Part shown: positions 1-5,156 of the stretch, piece by piece
Numbering within the stretch: the first letter of the stretch is position 1
Layout of the letters: each line of letters opens with the position of its first letter
Assembly (NCBI GenBank): GCA_043819385.1
Contig: JBDREW010000047.1
Coordinates: 1-5,156 of the forward strand
Source of the DNA: JBDREW01 sp043819385
GTDB taxonomy: Bacteria > Patescibacteriota > Minisyncoccia > Minisyncoccales > GWA2-38-27
Reading direction: 5' to 3'
DNA length: 5,156 nucleotides
Translations under genes and position numbers: made by a program
The notes under the pieces: generated by a model
What the model was told of the DNA's origin: nothing
Databases searched by the model: none
What the model saw: only the letters and a program-made list of their open reading frames with translations

Positions 1-198
1 AAAACAAAGATTATTCCGGTTAGAGTTGAAGGAACTGCCAATATGAGGCCAAGCCAGTTTTTTTTAAGAAAGTATAAGGTAAAAGTAAAGGTTGGTAAAG
101 TTTTTTGCCTCCACTGCGCTTATACTCGGAAAATAAAGAAGCCGGAAGATCTCAACGAGGCAACTGAAAAAATAATGGAAAAAATAAGAGAGCTTTAA
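1..198 (+). CDS. C-terminal end of a probable 1-acyl-sn-glycerol-3-phosphate acyltransferase (PlsC family), partial
   Basis: Frame 1 is open from the left edge to a TAA at 196-198 and gives 65 residues, so the start and most of the gene lie outside the window. The visible part begins with KTKIIPVRVEGTANMRPSQF, which resembles the late conserved block of PlsC/LPLAT acyltransferases (a strand of the type 'PVxxxGT' followed by a Pro-containing loop and Phe). A basic, strand-like segment and a final charged helix follow (EDLNEATEKIMEKIREL), typical of the family's C-terminus. Such enzymes acylate lysophosphatidic acid at the inner membrane face in phospholipid synthesis. The catalytic HX4D motif would be upstream and cannot be checked, so the call rests on the tail only. 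A Cys-x-x-Cys (CLHC) in the middle of the tail is not a family hallmark. The gene is closed immediately by a strong terminator and is probably the last gene of its transcript. Confidence 0.6.
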   Translation, partial: KTKIIPVRVEGTANMRPSQFFLRKYKVKVKVGKVFCLHCAYTRKIKKPEDLNEATEKIMEKIREL

Positions 199-199
199 A

Positions 200-237
200 A
201 AAAAACAGCCGTAGGTTAAAATCCACGGCTGTTTTTT
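200..237 (+). terminator. Intrinsic (rho-independent) terminator after the acyltransferase gene
   Basis: A stem pairs 200-215 (AAAAAACAGCCGT, a bulged A at 213, then GG) with 223-237 (CCACGGCTGTTTTTT), around a 7-nt loop TTAAAAT at 216-222. The GC-rich core CAGCCG/CGGCTG is followed by six T residues. It begins two bases after the acyltransferase stop codon. The A-run on the 5' side means the reverse strand also has a hairpin plus T-run, so it could act in both directions, although no gene converges on it here. Confidence 0.9.
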
Positions 238-242
238 ATTAA

Positions 243-272
243 TTGGTTTTTAGGAATAAATTAGGGTATAAT
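243..272 (+). promoter_or_regulatory. Sigma70-type promoter for the five-gene run
   Basis: A perfect TATAAT lies at 267-272. A weak -35 candidate TTGGTT is at 243-248, with an 18-bp spacer. Transcription would start near 279, leaving a leader of only about 12 nt before the ATG at 291. The position, directly after a terminator and before a tight gene cluster, supports it. No operator-like inverted repeat is evident around it. Confidence 0.65.
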
Positions 273-290
273 AAGAACGATATTTAATCT

Positions 291-863
291 ATGAATGTTG
301 AAATAGAAATAAAAGTTAAAATAGATAGCTTTGAAAGCATAAGAAAAAATTTATCTAATTTCGGTAAAGTTGTAAAATCAATTAAACAAATTGATGAGTA
401 TTATGTTCCTTGTCATAGGGATTTTTTTGCTCAAAAACCTAAGCCTGTAGAATGGTTGAGGATTAGAACAAATCCCGACAAGGTTGTTTTTGAATATGAT
501 AAATCTTTTAATAAAGAAGATGGTTCGCAAGACTATGCCGATGAATATGAAACAGAGATTTCCCAGCCAGATGAATTAAGAAAAATGCTAGAGTTTTTAG
601 ATTTTAAGAAAGTGATAACTATTGATAAAAAAAGAGAATATTGGGATTGCGGAAATATTGAAGTTTGTTTAGACGATGTCAAAGATTTAGGGCTTTTTAT
701 TGAAGTAGAAGCAAAAGGAGATTTTGAAGATACTCAAAAAGCCAGAGAAGAATGCGAAAGATTTTTTGATAAAATCGGTATTAATGATTATAAAGAACGG
801 CATATTAAAAATGGCTATCCGTTTTTAATTTTAGATAAATTAAAAAAAGAAGGAAATAATTAA
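291..863 (+). CDS. CYTH-domain protein, CyaB-like (class IV adenylate cyclase / triphosphatase family)
   Basis: This is a complete 190-residue protein, a usual length for a single CYTH domain. The family signature ExExK is at residues 4-8 (EIEIK). Other conserved tunnel positions are visible: the DEYY segment at 35-38, Arg57 and Arg59 in WLRIR, Lys71, the acidic YETE at 86-89, the KKREYW segment at 113-118 (Lys113, Arg115), Asp128-Asp129, and the closing LGLFIEVE at 133-140 with Glu138 and Glu140. The C-terminal NDYKERHIKNGYPFLI resembles the Tyr-containing end of CyaB-type members. CYTH enzymes bind a triphosphate group in an eight-stranded tunnel with divalent metal. Known activities include ATP to cAMP plus pyrophosphate, and hydrolysis of thiamine triphosphate or inorganic triphosphate. 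Sequence alone does not decide between these. The protein has no signal peptide or membrane segment, so it is probably cytosolic. The ATG at 291 has no Shine-Dalgarno motif, but it places ExExK at the extreme N-terminus as expected. It is first in its gene run and is followed after 11 nt by a second CYTH-like gene. Confidence 0.85.
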   Translation: MNVEIEIKVKIDSFESIRKNLSNFGKVVKSIKQIDEYYVPCHRDFFAQKPKPVEWLRIRTNPDKVVFEYDKSFNKEDGSQDYADEYETEISQPDELRKMLEFLDFKKVITIDKKREYWDCGNIEVCLDDVKDLGLFIEVEAKGDFEDTQKAREECERFFDKIGINDYKERHIKNGYPFLILDKLKKEGNN

Positions 864-874
864 AAATATTATTT

Positions 875-1498
875 ATGGCAAAAATTGAAGTTGAGCATAG
901 AGGTTATTTGACTGAAAAGAAATTTAATGAGTTAAATAACTTTTTAAAAAAGAGCGGAAAATATCTTGGCAAAAAAGACAGATTTTCTGTTATTTATTCG
1001 CCATCGCGAGGAAAAGAAACTTTTAAACTACACAGAAGCCCCATAGATTTAAAAGTTAGAATTACCAATAAAAAAGCGGAACTGGTTTTAAAACACGGAC
1101 AATGGAGTGGAAATGATGCCAGAAGAGAATTTTTATTTCCAATAGATTCAAAGAAATTTGAAGAAATGATTGATTTTCTATTTATATTAGGATTTTATTA
1201 CGGTGTTTTGCAGGCAACTACTACATATTTATTTAGATACAAGGGAATTGAATTCGCTTTAGTTAAAGTTCCAAGATGGGGTTATTATTTTGAGGGAGAA
1301 ATTGAGACGACTAAAGATAAAATTAAAAAATCTGATAAAAAGATTATGTCGGTATGTCAGGAATTAAACTTAAAAGTTTTAAACGACAAAGATTTTTGCG
1401 AATTGCTTAAGAGTTTAAATAACAGGCCGGGCTACAGATTTAATTTTAAAAAACAAAAGTTTTCAGATATTAAAAAAAGATTCATTAAATATTTTTAG
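875..1498 (+). CDS. Divergent CYTH-like protein with altered active-site residues
   Basis: This is a complete protein of 207 residues. The order of motifs follows the CYTH fold. An N-terminal EVEHR (5-9) corresponds to ExExK with Lys changed to Arg. It is followed by DLKVRI (58-63, Arg62), ELVLKHG (69-75, Lys73), RREF (83-86), FRYKGIEFALVKV (120-132) and WGYYFEGEIE (135-144, Glu140 and Glu142). Compared with the upstream CYTH protein, the paired Asp residues before the last strand are replaced by Val130/Lys131, and the mid-protein ExE is reduced to one Glu. It may therefore bind a different ligand, use metal differently, or be non-catalytic. Residues 145-207 form an extra, strongly basic tail (many Lys, ending KKRFIKYF) that could contact nucleic acid or a partner; this is inference. 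No membrane segment is seen. The start ATG is 11 nt after the previous stop and again lacks a usable Shine-Dalgarno: the nearest AGGA is about 20 nt upstream. An alternative reading as an unrelated hypothetical protein cannot be excluded without profile comparison. Confidence 0.65.
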   Translation: MAKIEVEHRGYLTEKKFNELNNFLKKSGKYLGKKDRFSVIYSPSRGKETFKLHRSPIDLKVRITNKKAELVLKHGQWSGNDARREFLFPIDSKKFEEMIDFLFILGFYYGVLQATTTYLFRYKGIEFALVKVPRWGYYFEGEIETTKDKIKKSDKKIMSVCQELNLKVLNDKDFCELLKSLNNRPGYRFNFKKQKFSDIKKRFIKYF

Positions 1499-1512
1499 TT
1501 TTTTTAATAATA

Positions 1513-3255
1513 ATGAAAGATTTTTTAATAGATATAAAAATAATTGGAAGGTATCTTGCTGATTATAAAAAGGAGGTCTATAAGATCTCATTTTTAGCTT
1601 TAATTAGTTCTGTAATTTTAGCGGTTATTCCTTATCTATACGGCAGGATAGTTGATATAGTTCAAATTCAGCCATCAAATTTAACTCTTATTTTTAATAT
1701 ATTAGGAGTTTGGCTTTTAGTTAATTTATTCGGCGTTGTTTTAAATTTAATAGTTGAACAAAAAGGAGGATTTATAGGTGTTGATATGCATAACGATTTA
1801 ATCTGTAAAGCGGCTTCCCATCTAATAAGGTTGCCTTTAAGTTTTCATAAGGAAAAAAAGATCGGTGAGATTTATTCTAGGATCGAAAGAGCATCAGATT
1901 ATATATTAAGAATTGCTGATCAAATTTTATTTTGGACTTTGCCTCAGTTTTTAACTGCTTTTGTCGGGCTTTTTGTTTTATTTTTAGTTGATTGGAAATT
2001 AGCTCTTGGAGCAGCTATTATTTTTTTCGGTTATATTTTTATTACTATTTATAAAACAGGTTCGATTGTTGAAACACATAAAAAACTTAATAAGCTTTTT
2101 GAAGAGGTTTCTGGGAATCTTTACGATTCTGTCTTAAATGCTCAAGCAATTAAATCTAATGCCGCAGAAAATTTTCAGGAAAAAAGGACTGAAAAAGATT
2201 ACAAAGTAAAAACTGGCCCTGTTTTTAAGAATTTTATGAATCAGTGGCATTTTTTGCATTTGTGGCAGCAAATTTTCTATGTTACTGGATTTGTCTGTCT
2301 TTTTTCAATGGCTATTTTATTATTAAGGATTAATTCAATTACAGTTGGAGAATTGATAATGTTTTTCGGTTATTTAAATTTAGTTCATAATCCTTTACGA
2401 GGATTAGCTTGGCATTGGCACTTGTTTAGAACTGGCATGACTACAATTAAAAGAGTTGAAGGACTTTTAGAAATTGAACCAGAAGATTATAAAGAGAAAG
2501 GGAAAATTTTAGAAGAAATTAAGGGAAAGGTTAAATTTGATAATGTAAGTTTTGGTTATAAAGAAAAACAACTGGTCTTAAAAAATATTAATTTTATTGC
2601 TAAGCCGGGTCAGAAAATTGCATTAGTCGGCGAAAGTGGAGAAGGAAAGACCACTTTTGTGGATTTAATTTCTCTTTATTTTAAGCCAACACATGGTAAA
2701 ATTTTAATTGATGATGTTGATATAACAAAATTAAACTTAAGGTTTTTAAGAGAAAACATTGCTTATGTCCCTCAAGAAATTGTTCTTTTTAATGATACGA
2801 TAAAAAATAATATTAAGTTTGGAAATCCTCGTGCTTCAGAAGAACAAATTGTTGAAGCGGCAAAATTTGCCAACGCCCATGATTTTATTGAAAAGTTTTC
2901 TAAAAAATACGAACAATTAGTTGGTGAAAGGGGAATTAAGCTTTCAACCGGGCAAAAACAAAGAATAGCTATTGCCAGAGCCATAATTCGCGACCCTAAG
3001 ATTTTAATTTTAGACGAAGCCACTGCTTCTTTAGATTCTAAAACAGAAAAATTAGTCCAAGAAGCATTGGAAAAACTAACTAAAAGCAGAACCACTTTTA
3101 TTATTGCTCATCGGTTAAGCACTATTAAGGCAGCTGATAAGATATTAGTATTAAAAAGCAAAAAGATTACTGAAGAAGGAACGCATCAAGAATTAATTAA
3201 AAAGAAGGGCATTTACTACGATTTTCATTCTTTGCAATTTGAGACAGATTTTTAA
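1513..3255 (+). CDS. ABC exporter half-transporter (fused permease and ATPase)
   Basis: At 580 residues this has the normal length for a bacterial MsbA/MDR-type half-transporter that works as a homodimer in the cytoplasmic membrane. The membrane domain has about six hydrophobic segments, near residues 24-46, 57-80, 137-159, 161-181, 252-272 and 276-292. The ATPase domain follows: A-loop Tyr349, Walker A GESGEGKTT (373-381, Lys379), Q-loop Gln421 in YVPQE, signature LSTGQ (477-481), Walker B ILILDE (497-502, catalytic Glu502), D-loop SLD (506-508) and H-loop His533. All ATP-hydrolysis residues are present, so it should be active. The third signature position is Thr where most members have Gly. 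The last membrane segments are flanked by Trp/His-rich stretches (QWHFLHLW at 244-251; AWHWHLF at 299-305). The substrate (lipid, peptide or small molecule) cannot be read from sequence. It starts 14 nt after the divergent CYTH gene. The spacer is all A/T apart from one G and has no Shine-Dalgarno. Confidence 0.93.
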   Translation: MKDFLIDIKIIGRYLADYKKEVYKISFLALISSVILAVIPYLYGRIVDIVQIQPSNLTLIFNILGVWLLVNLFGVVLNLIVEQKGGFIGVDMHNDLICKAASHLIRLPLSFHKEKKIGEIYSRIERASDYILRIADQILFWTLPQFLTAFVGLFVLFLVDWKLALGAAIIFFGYIFITIYKTGSIVETHKKLNKLFEEVSGNLYDSVLNAQAIKSNAAENFQEKRTEKDYKVKTGPVFKNFMNQWHFLHLWQQIFYVTGFVCLFSMAILLLRINSITVGELIMFFGYLNLVHNPLRGLAWHWHLFRTGMTTIKRVEGLLEIEPEDYKEKGKILEEIKGKVKFDNVSFGYKEKQLVLKNINFIAKPGQKIALVGESGEGKTTFVDLISLYFKPTHGKILIDDVDITKLNLRFLRENIAYVPQEIVLFNDTIKNNIKFGNPRASEEQIVEAAKFANAHDFIEKFSKKYEQLVGERGIKLSTGQKQRIAIARAIIRDPKILILDEATASLDSKTEKLVQEALEKLTKSRTTFIIAHRLSTIKAADKILVLKSKKITEEGTHQELIKKKGIYYDFHSLQFETDF

Positions 3256-3274
3256 ACCTGCCAATATAAATAAA

Positions 3275-4249
3275 ATGGAAAAAATAATAAATCTTAATAA
3301 AAAGTTTTCTATCCTATTGGAGCCGAGAGTCCCGTATAATTTTGACGCAACGATTCATAAACCGTCTCACTTTCCGTCATCTGATAATGAATGGGAAAAA
3401 GGGAAGTATTGGATTACAATGTTATGGCAAGGAAAGTATTTAGGATTAAAATTAGAGGATAAAGGAACAATAATAAAGCCAAAGATAAAATTAACTGTTT
3501 ATTCAAAAGAACATTTGAGTAAAAAATATAAAGAGAGTTTAATTCCAGAGATAGAATGGAGATTTAATTTGAATCAAGATATTTCTGGCTTTGATAAAAA
3601 ATTTAAGAAAGATAAAATTTTGGGACCCTTGCTAAGAATATGGAAAGGAATGAAGCCAGTAGCTGCTAATTCGTTATATGAAACACTTATTATTTATATT
3701 GTTCTTCAAAATGCAACTATTCGTAGAACCTATCAAATGTTAGAGAATCTTTTTAATAAATTCGGAAGAAGGGTAAAATTTGACAATAAAGTTCTTGCTA
3801 TATTTTGGGAGCCAAAAATAATAGCTAAAACTCCGGAACAAATTTTAAGAGATTTAAAATTAGGATACAGAGCTAAGTTTTTAAAGAAAATAAGCGAGCA
3901 GTTTGCTAAAAAAGAAATAGATGAGTTTGAGATGAGAAAAATGGATAGAGACGAATTAAAACAAGAAGCATTAAAACTCTATGGTATTGGACCTGCTTCA
4001 GTAGAATATCTTTTGTTTGAAGATTTTTACCACTTAAACCATTTAGCAACAATACCGCCTTGGGAGCAGAAAATAATGTCTAAATTATTATTTAATAAGA
4101 AATTGGTTTCGGCTAATAAGATATTAGATTTTTTCAAAAAGAATTATCCTGGCTGGGAGAAATTAGCTTTCCATTATATCTGGGAAGATATTTTTTGGAA
4201 AAGAAAAACCCAACGCATAGATTGGCTGGAAAAAGAAATTAGATTATAA
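3275..4249 (+). CDS. AlkA/OGG-type HhH DNA glycosylase (probable DNA-3-methyladenine glycosylase II-like)
   Basis: The 324-residue protein has the two-domain plan of AlkA and OGG. The N-terminal beta domain has ILLEPRVPYNFDATIHKP (residues 13-30), matching the family's 'PxxPFxF...T' opening. The helical HhH domain starts near LYETLIIYIVLQNATIR (134-150) and continues through LGYRAKFL (196-203). The helix-hairpin-helix is at LYGIGPASVEYLLF (235-248; Gly237, Gly239). These enzymes flip out damaged bases (alkylated or oxidised) and cleave the N-glycosidic bond, starting base excision repair. After the hairpin, family members carry a catalytic Asp in a P-x-D context; here the corresponding place reads PPWEQK (261-266), so Glu264 would replace it. 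The reading frame stays open back to a TTG at 3239 inside the exporter gene. I chose the ATG at 3275 because it clears the exporter stop by 19 nt, matches the other spacings, and removes 12 residues with no family likeness. No Shine-Dalgarno is seen at either start. Confidence 0.8.
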   Translation: MEKIINLNKKFSILLEPRVPYNFDATIHKPSHFPSSDNEWEKGKYWITMLWQGKYLGLKLEDKGTIIKPKIKLTVYSKEHLSKKYKESLIPEIEWRFNLNQDISGFDKKFKKDKILGPLLRIWKGMKPVAANSLYETLIIYIVLQNATIRRTYQMLENLFNKFGRRVKFDNKVLAIFWEPKIIAKTPEQILRDLKLGYRAKFLKKISEQFAKKEIDEFEMRKMDRDELKQEALKLYGIGPASVEYLLFEDFYHLNHLATIPPWEQKIMSKLLFNKKLVSANKILDFFKKNYPGWEKLAFHYIWEDIFWKRKTQRIDWLEKEIRL

Positions 4250-4250
4250 T
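4222..4250 (+). promoter_or_regulatory. Candidate promoter for the methyltransferase gene inside the glycosylase 3' end
   Basis: TTGGCT (4222-4227, four of six matches to the -35 consensus) is spaced 17 bp from a perfect TATAAT (4245-4250), which overlaps the glycosylase TAA stop. Transcription would begin near 4257, only about 3 nt before the methyltransferase ATG at 4260, giving a nearly leaderless mRNA. AT-rich sequence makes chance -10 matches common, but the ideal spacing and -35 partner make this stronger than the other hits. Confidence 0.4.
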
Positions 4251-4259
4251 TTAAATATT

Positions 4260-5078
4260 ATGGAAACTAAAATATTTAATGATAAAAAAATAAATACAAG
4301 AAATATTGTAGAAAAATTATATCATAACAAATATGCCTTTATTTATGATTATTTTCAGAAAGGCGTGAAAGGAGATGTTAAATTTTATATTAATTATTTC
4401 AAAAATTTTAAAGGGAAAATCTTAGAAATTGGAGCCGGAACAGGTAGAATAACTATTCCTTTATTAGAAAAGGGAGCGGATGTTACTGCTTTAGATATAT
4501 CTTCTAATATGCTTAAAATATTAGAAGAAAAAGCTGAGAAAAAAAATATCAAAACAAAAACCATTTGTGCAGATATGAGAAATTTTAAATTAAGAGATAA
4601 GTTTGAAGCAATAATTATTACTTATAGGTCTTTTCAACACTTGTATACGGTTGATAATCAGATTAAAACTTTAAAAAATATTAAGAAATATCTAAAACCA
4701 AACGGTGTTTTGATTTTTGATGTTTATAAACCCAGCTTAAAATTTATAGGAAAAGGAAATTGGAAATGGCAAAAAGATAGCATTATAAAACTGCCGGGAA
4801 TAAAAGGAAAAATTAAAATAAATTTTCGCAATCGTTATGATATGGCAGAACAAATGATGTCCGGTCAATACAAATTGATTTACCCTAATGGTAAAAAAGA
4901 AATTTTACCGCTTAAAATGAGATTTTTCTTTCGTTTTGAAATTGAGCATCTGCTTAAGTTGGCGGGCTTTAAGGTTAAAAACTTATACGGAGATTTTTAC
5001 AAAAATAAATTTAATAATAAGTCCACTGAAATGATTTGGGAGGTAAATTTAATACAAAGTTCGTCAAAAAAAACTTGA
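4260..5078 (+). CDS. Class I SAM-dependent methyltransferase, substrate unknown
   Basis: The protein has 272 residues. The Rossmann-type SAM-binding core is clear: motif I ILEIGAGTGR (54-63, Gly-rich loop 58-62), the acidic end of strand 2 at ALDIS (77-81, Asp79), CADM (103-106, Asp105) contacting adenine in this family, then the strand-4 region FEAIIITYRSFQHL (115-128) and KYLKPNGVLIFDVYKP (143-158). The N-terminal YAFIYDYFQKG (25-35) and the C-terminal FRFEIEHLLKLAGFKVKNLYGDF (224-246) are typical of the Methyltransf_11/25-like small-molecule methyltransferases. A beta-rich insert lies between about 165 and 222 and probably forms the substrate cap. No membrane segment is present. The start is 10 nt after the glycosylase stop with no Shine-Dalgarno. 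The stop is TGA at 5076-5078, the only TGA stop among the genes here. The target (metabolite, lipid, protein or nucleic acid) is not identifiable. Confidence 0.85.
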   Translation: METKIFNDKKINTRNIVEKLYHNKYAFIYDYFQKGVKGDVKFYINYFKNFKGKILEIGAGTGRITIPLLEKGADVTALDISSNMLKILEEKAEKKNIKTKTICADMRNFKLRDKFEAIIITYRSFQHLYTVDNQIKTLKNIKKYLKPNGVLIFDVYKPSLKFIGKGNWKWQKDSIIKLPGIKGKIKINFRNRYDMAEQMMSGQYKLIYPNGKKEILPLKMRFFFRFEIEHLLKLAGFKVKNLYGDFYKNKFNNKSTEMIWEVNLIQSSSKKT

Positions 5079-5103
5079 CCAAATTGTTTTAACTTTGTAA
5101 GAT
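5075..5103 (+). promoter_or_regulatory. Sigma70-type promoter overlapping the methyltransferase stop codon
   Basis: TTGACC (5075-5080, five of six matches to TTGACA) and TAAGAT (5098-5103) are separated by exactly 17 bp. The -35 box shares bases with the TGA stop at 5076-5078. Transcription would begin near 5110 and run off the right edge. This is the best-matched -35/-10 pair in the window and marks a new transcription unit. No terminator hairpin lies between the methyltransferase and it. Confidence 0.7.
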
Positions 5104-5156
5104 AAAGATGTTTCGCTTAATAAAGAAGGTAGAAAACAAGACAAGATGCTTTTTTT
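5104..5156 (+). other. Start of the next transcription unit: leader or start of a truncated gene, unresolved
   Basis: This is the region transcribed from the promoter at 5075-5103. An ATG at 5108 opens a frame of 16 codons to the window end (MFRLIKKVENKTRCFF), but it coincides with the expected transcription start. A second ATG at 5146, in another frame, has a weak GAAGGT (5125-5130) about 15 nt before it. Neither start can be chosen, and the stretch could equally be the 5' leader of a gene or of a non-coding RNA beyond the edge. Confidence 0.25.

Noticed and set aside
1..290. A base-composition change at the terminator as evidence of horizontal transfer
   Set aside because: The partial acyltransferase is about 35% GC by hand count against roughly 29% in a sample of the next gene. 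The difference is small and the first piece is short, so it does not support an island boundary.
867..872. TATTAT before the second CYTH gene as a -10 box
   Set aside because: There is no acceptable -35 partner 16-18 bp upstream, it sits 2 nt before the ATG, and such hexamers are expected by chance in AT-rich DNA.
2772..3095. Reverse-strand open frame of 107 codons inside the exporter ATPase domain
   Set aside because: It lies wholly opposite a conserved coding region with intact Walker, signature and H-loop motifs, and its translation shows no recognisable domain. It is a shadow of the real gene.
3239..3274. TTG start extending the glycosylase by 12 residues into the exporter gene
   Set aside because: It would overlap the exporter by 17 nt with a rarer start codon, no Shine-Dalgarno and no family likeness in the extra residues. 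The ATG at 3275 fits the spacing of the other genes.
5076..5105. TGA read as glycine (recoded genetic code of some CPR lineages), extending the methyltransferase
   Set aside because: Read-through would add only nine residues before a TAA, the methyltransferase is complete at the TGA, and a strong promoter overlaps this place. All other genes end in TAA or TAG, so the window gives no positive evidence for recoding.
1..5156. CRISPR array, tRNA/rRNA genes, insertion sequences, toxin-antitoxin or phage genes
   Set aside because: I saw no regularly spaced direct repeats, no cloverleaf or rRNA-like stretch, no transposase or integrase motifs and no terminal inverted repeats on reading both strands.

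Overview
This is an AT-rich window (hand counts give about 35% GC in the first partial gene and roughly 29% over a sample of the next one). It is densely packed, with every recognisable gene on the + strand. Bacterial ancestry is supported by sigma70-type promoter elements, an intrinsic hairpin/T-run terminator and the tail of a PlsC-type acyltransferase. Low GC, very short AT-only spacers, no Shine-Dalgarno motif before any complete gene, and fairly divergent small enzymes would fit a Patescibacteria/CPR-type genome. That assignment is inference; no marker gene is present to prove it.

Layout: bases 1-198 are the 3' end of a probable 1-acylglycerol-3-phosphate acyltransferase, closed by a strong terminator (200-237). 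A promoter with a perfect TATAAT (267-272) follows and begins a co-directional run of five genes separated by only 10-19 nt. These are a CyaB-like CYTH-domain protein (291-863), a second and much more divergent CYTH-like protein (875-1498), a full-length ABC exporter half-transporter (1513-3255), an AlkA/OGG-type HhH DNA glycosylase (3275-4249) and a class I SAM-dependent methyltransferase (4260-5078). A second good promoter candidate lies in the end of the glycosylase gene and could drive the methyltransferase separately. A third (5075-5103) overlaps the methyltransferase stop codon and drives something beyond the right edge.

How the genes may work together: the two adjacent CYTH proteins look like an active-looking copy plus a copy that has lost several ligand and metal residues. 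They sit directly before a membrane exporter, so a link between a triphosphate or cyclic-nucleotide activity and export can be proposed but is not shown. The glycosylase is a base-excision DNA repair enzyme whose usual catalytic Asp appears to be replaced by Glu. The methyltransferase's substrate cannot be read from sequence. The last two genes may simply be carried in the same transcript. The most notable points are the tandem CYTH pair next to an exporter, the altered glycosylase active site, and the lack of Shine-Dalgarno signals at starts while perfect AGGAGGT-like sequences occur inside a coding region.
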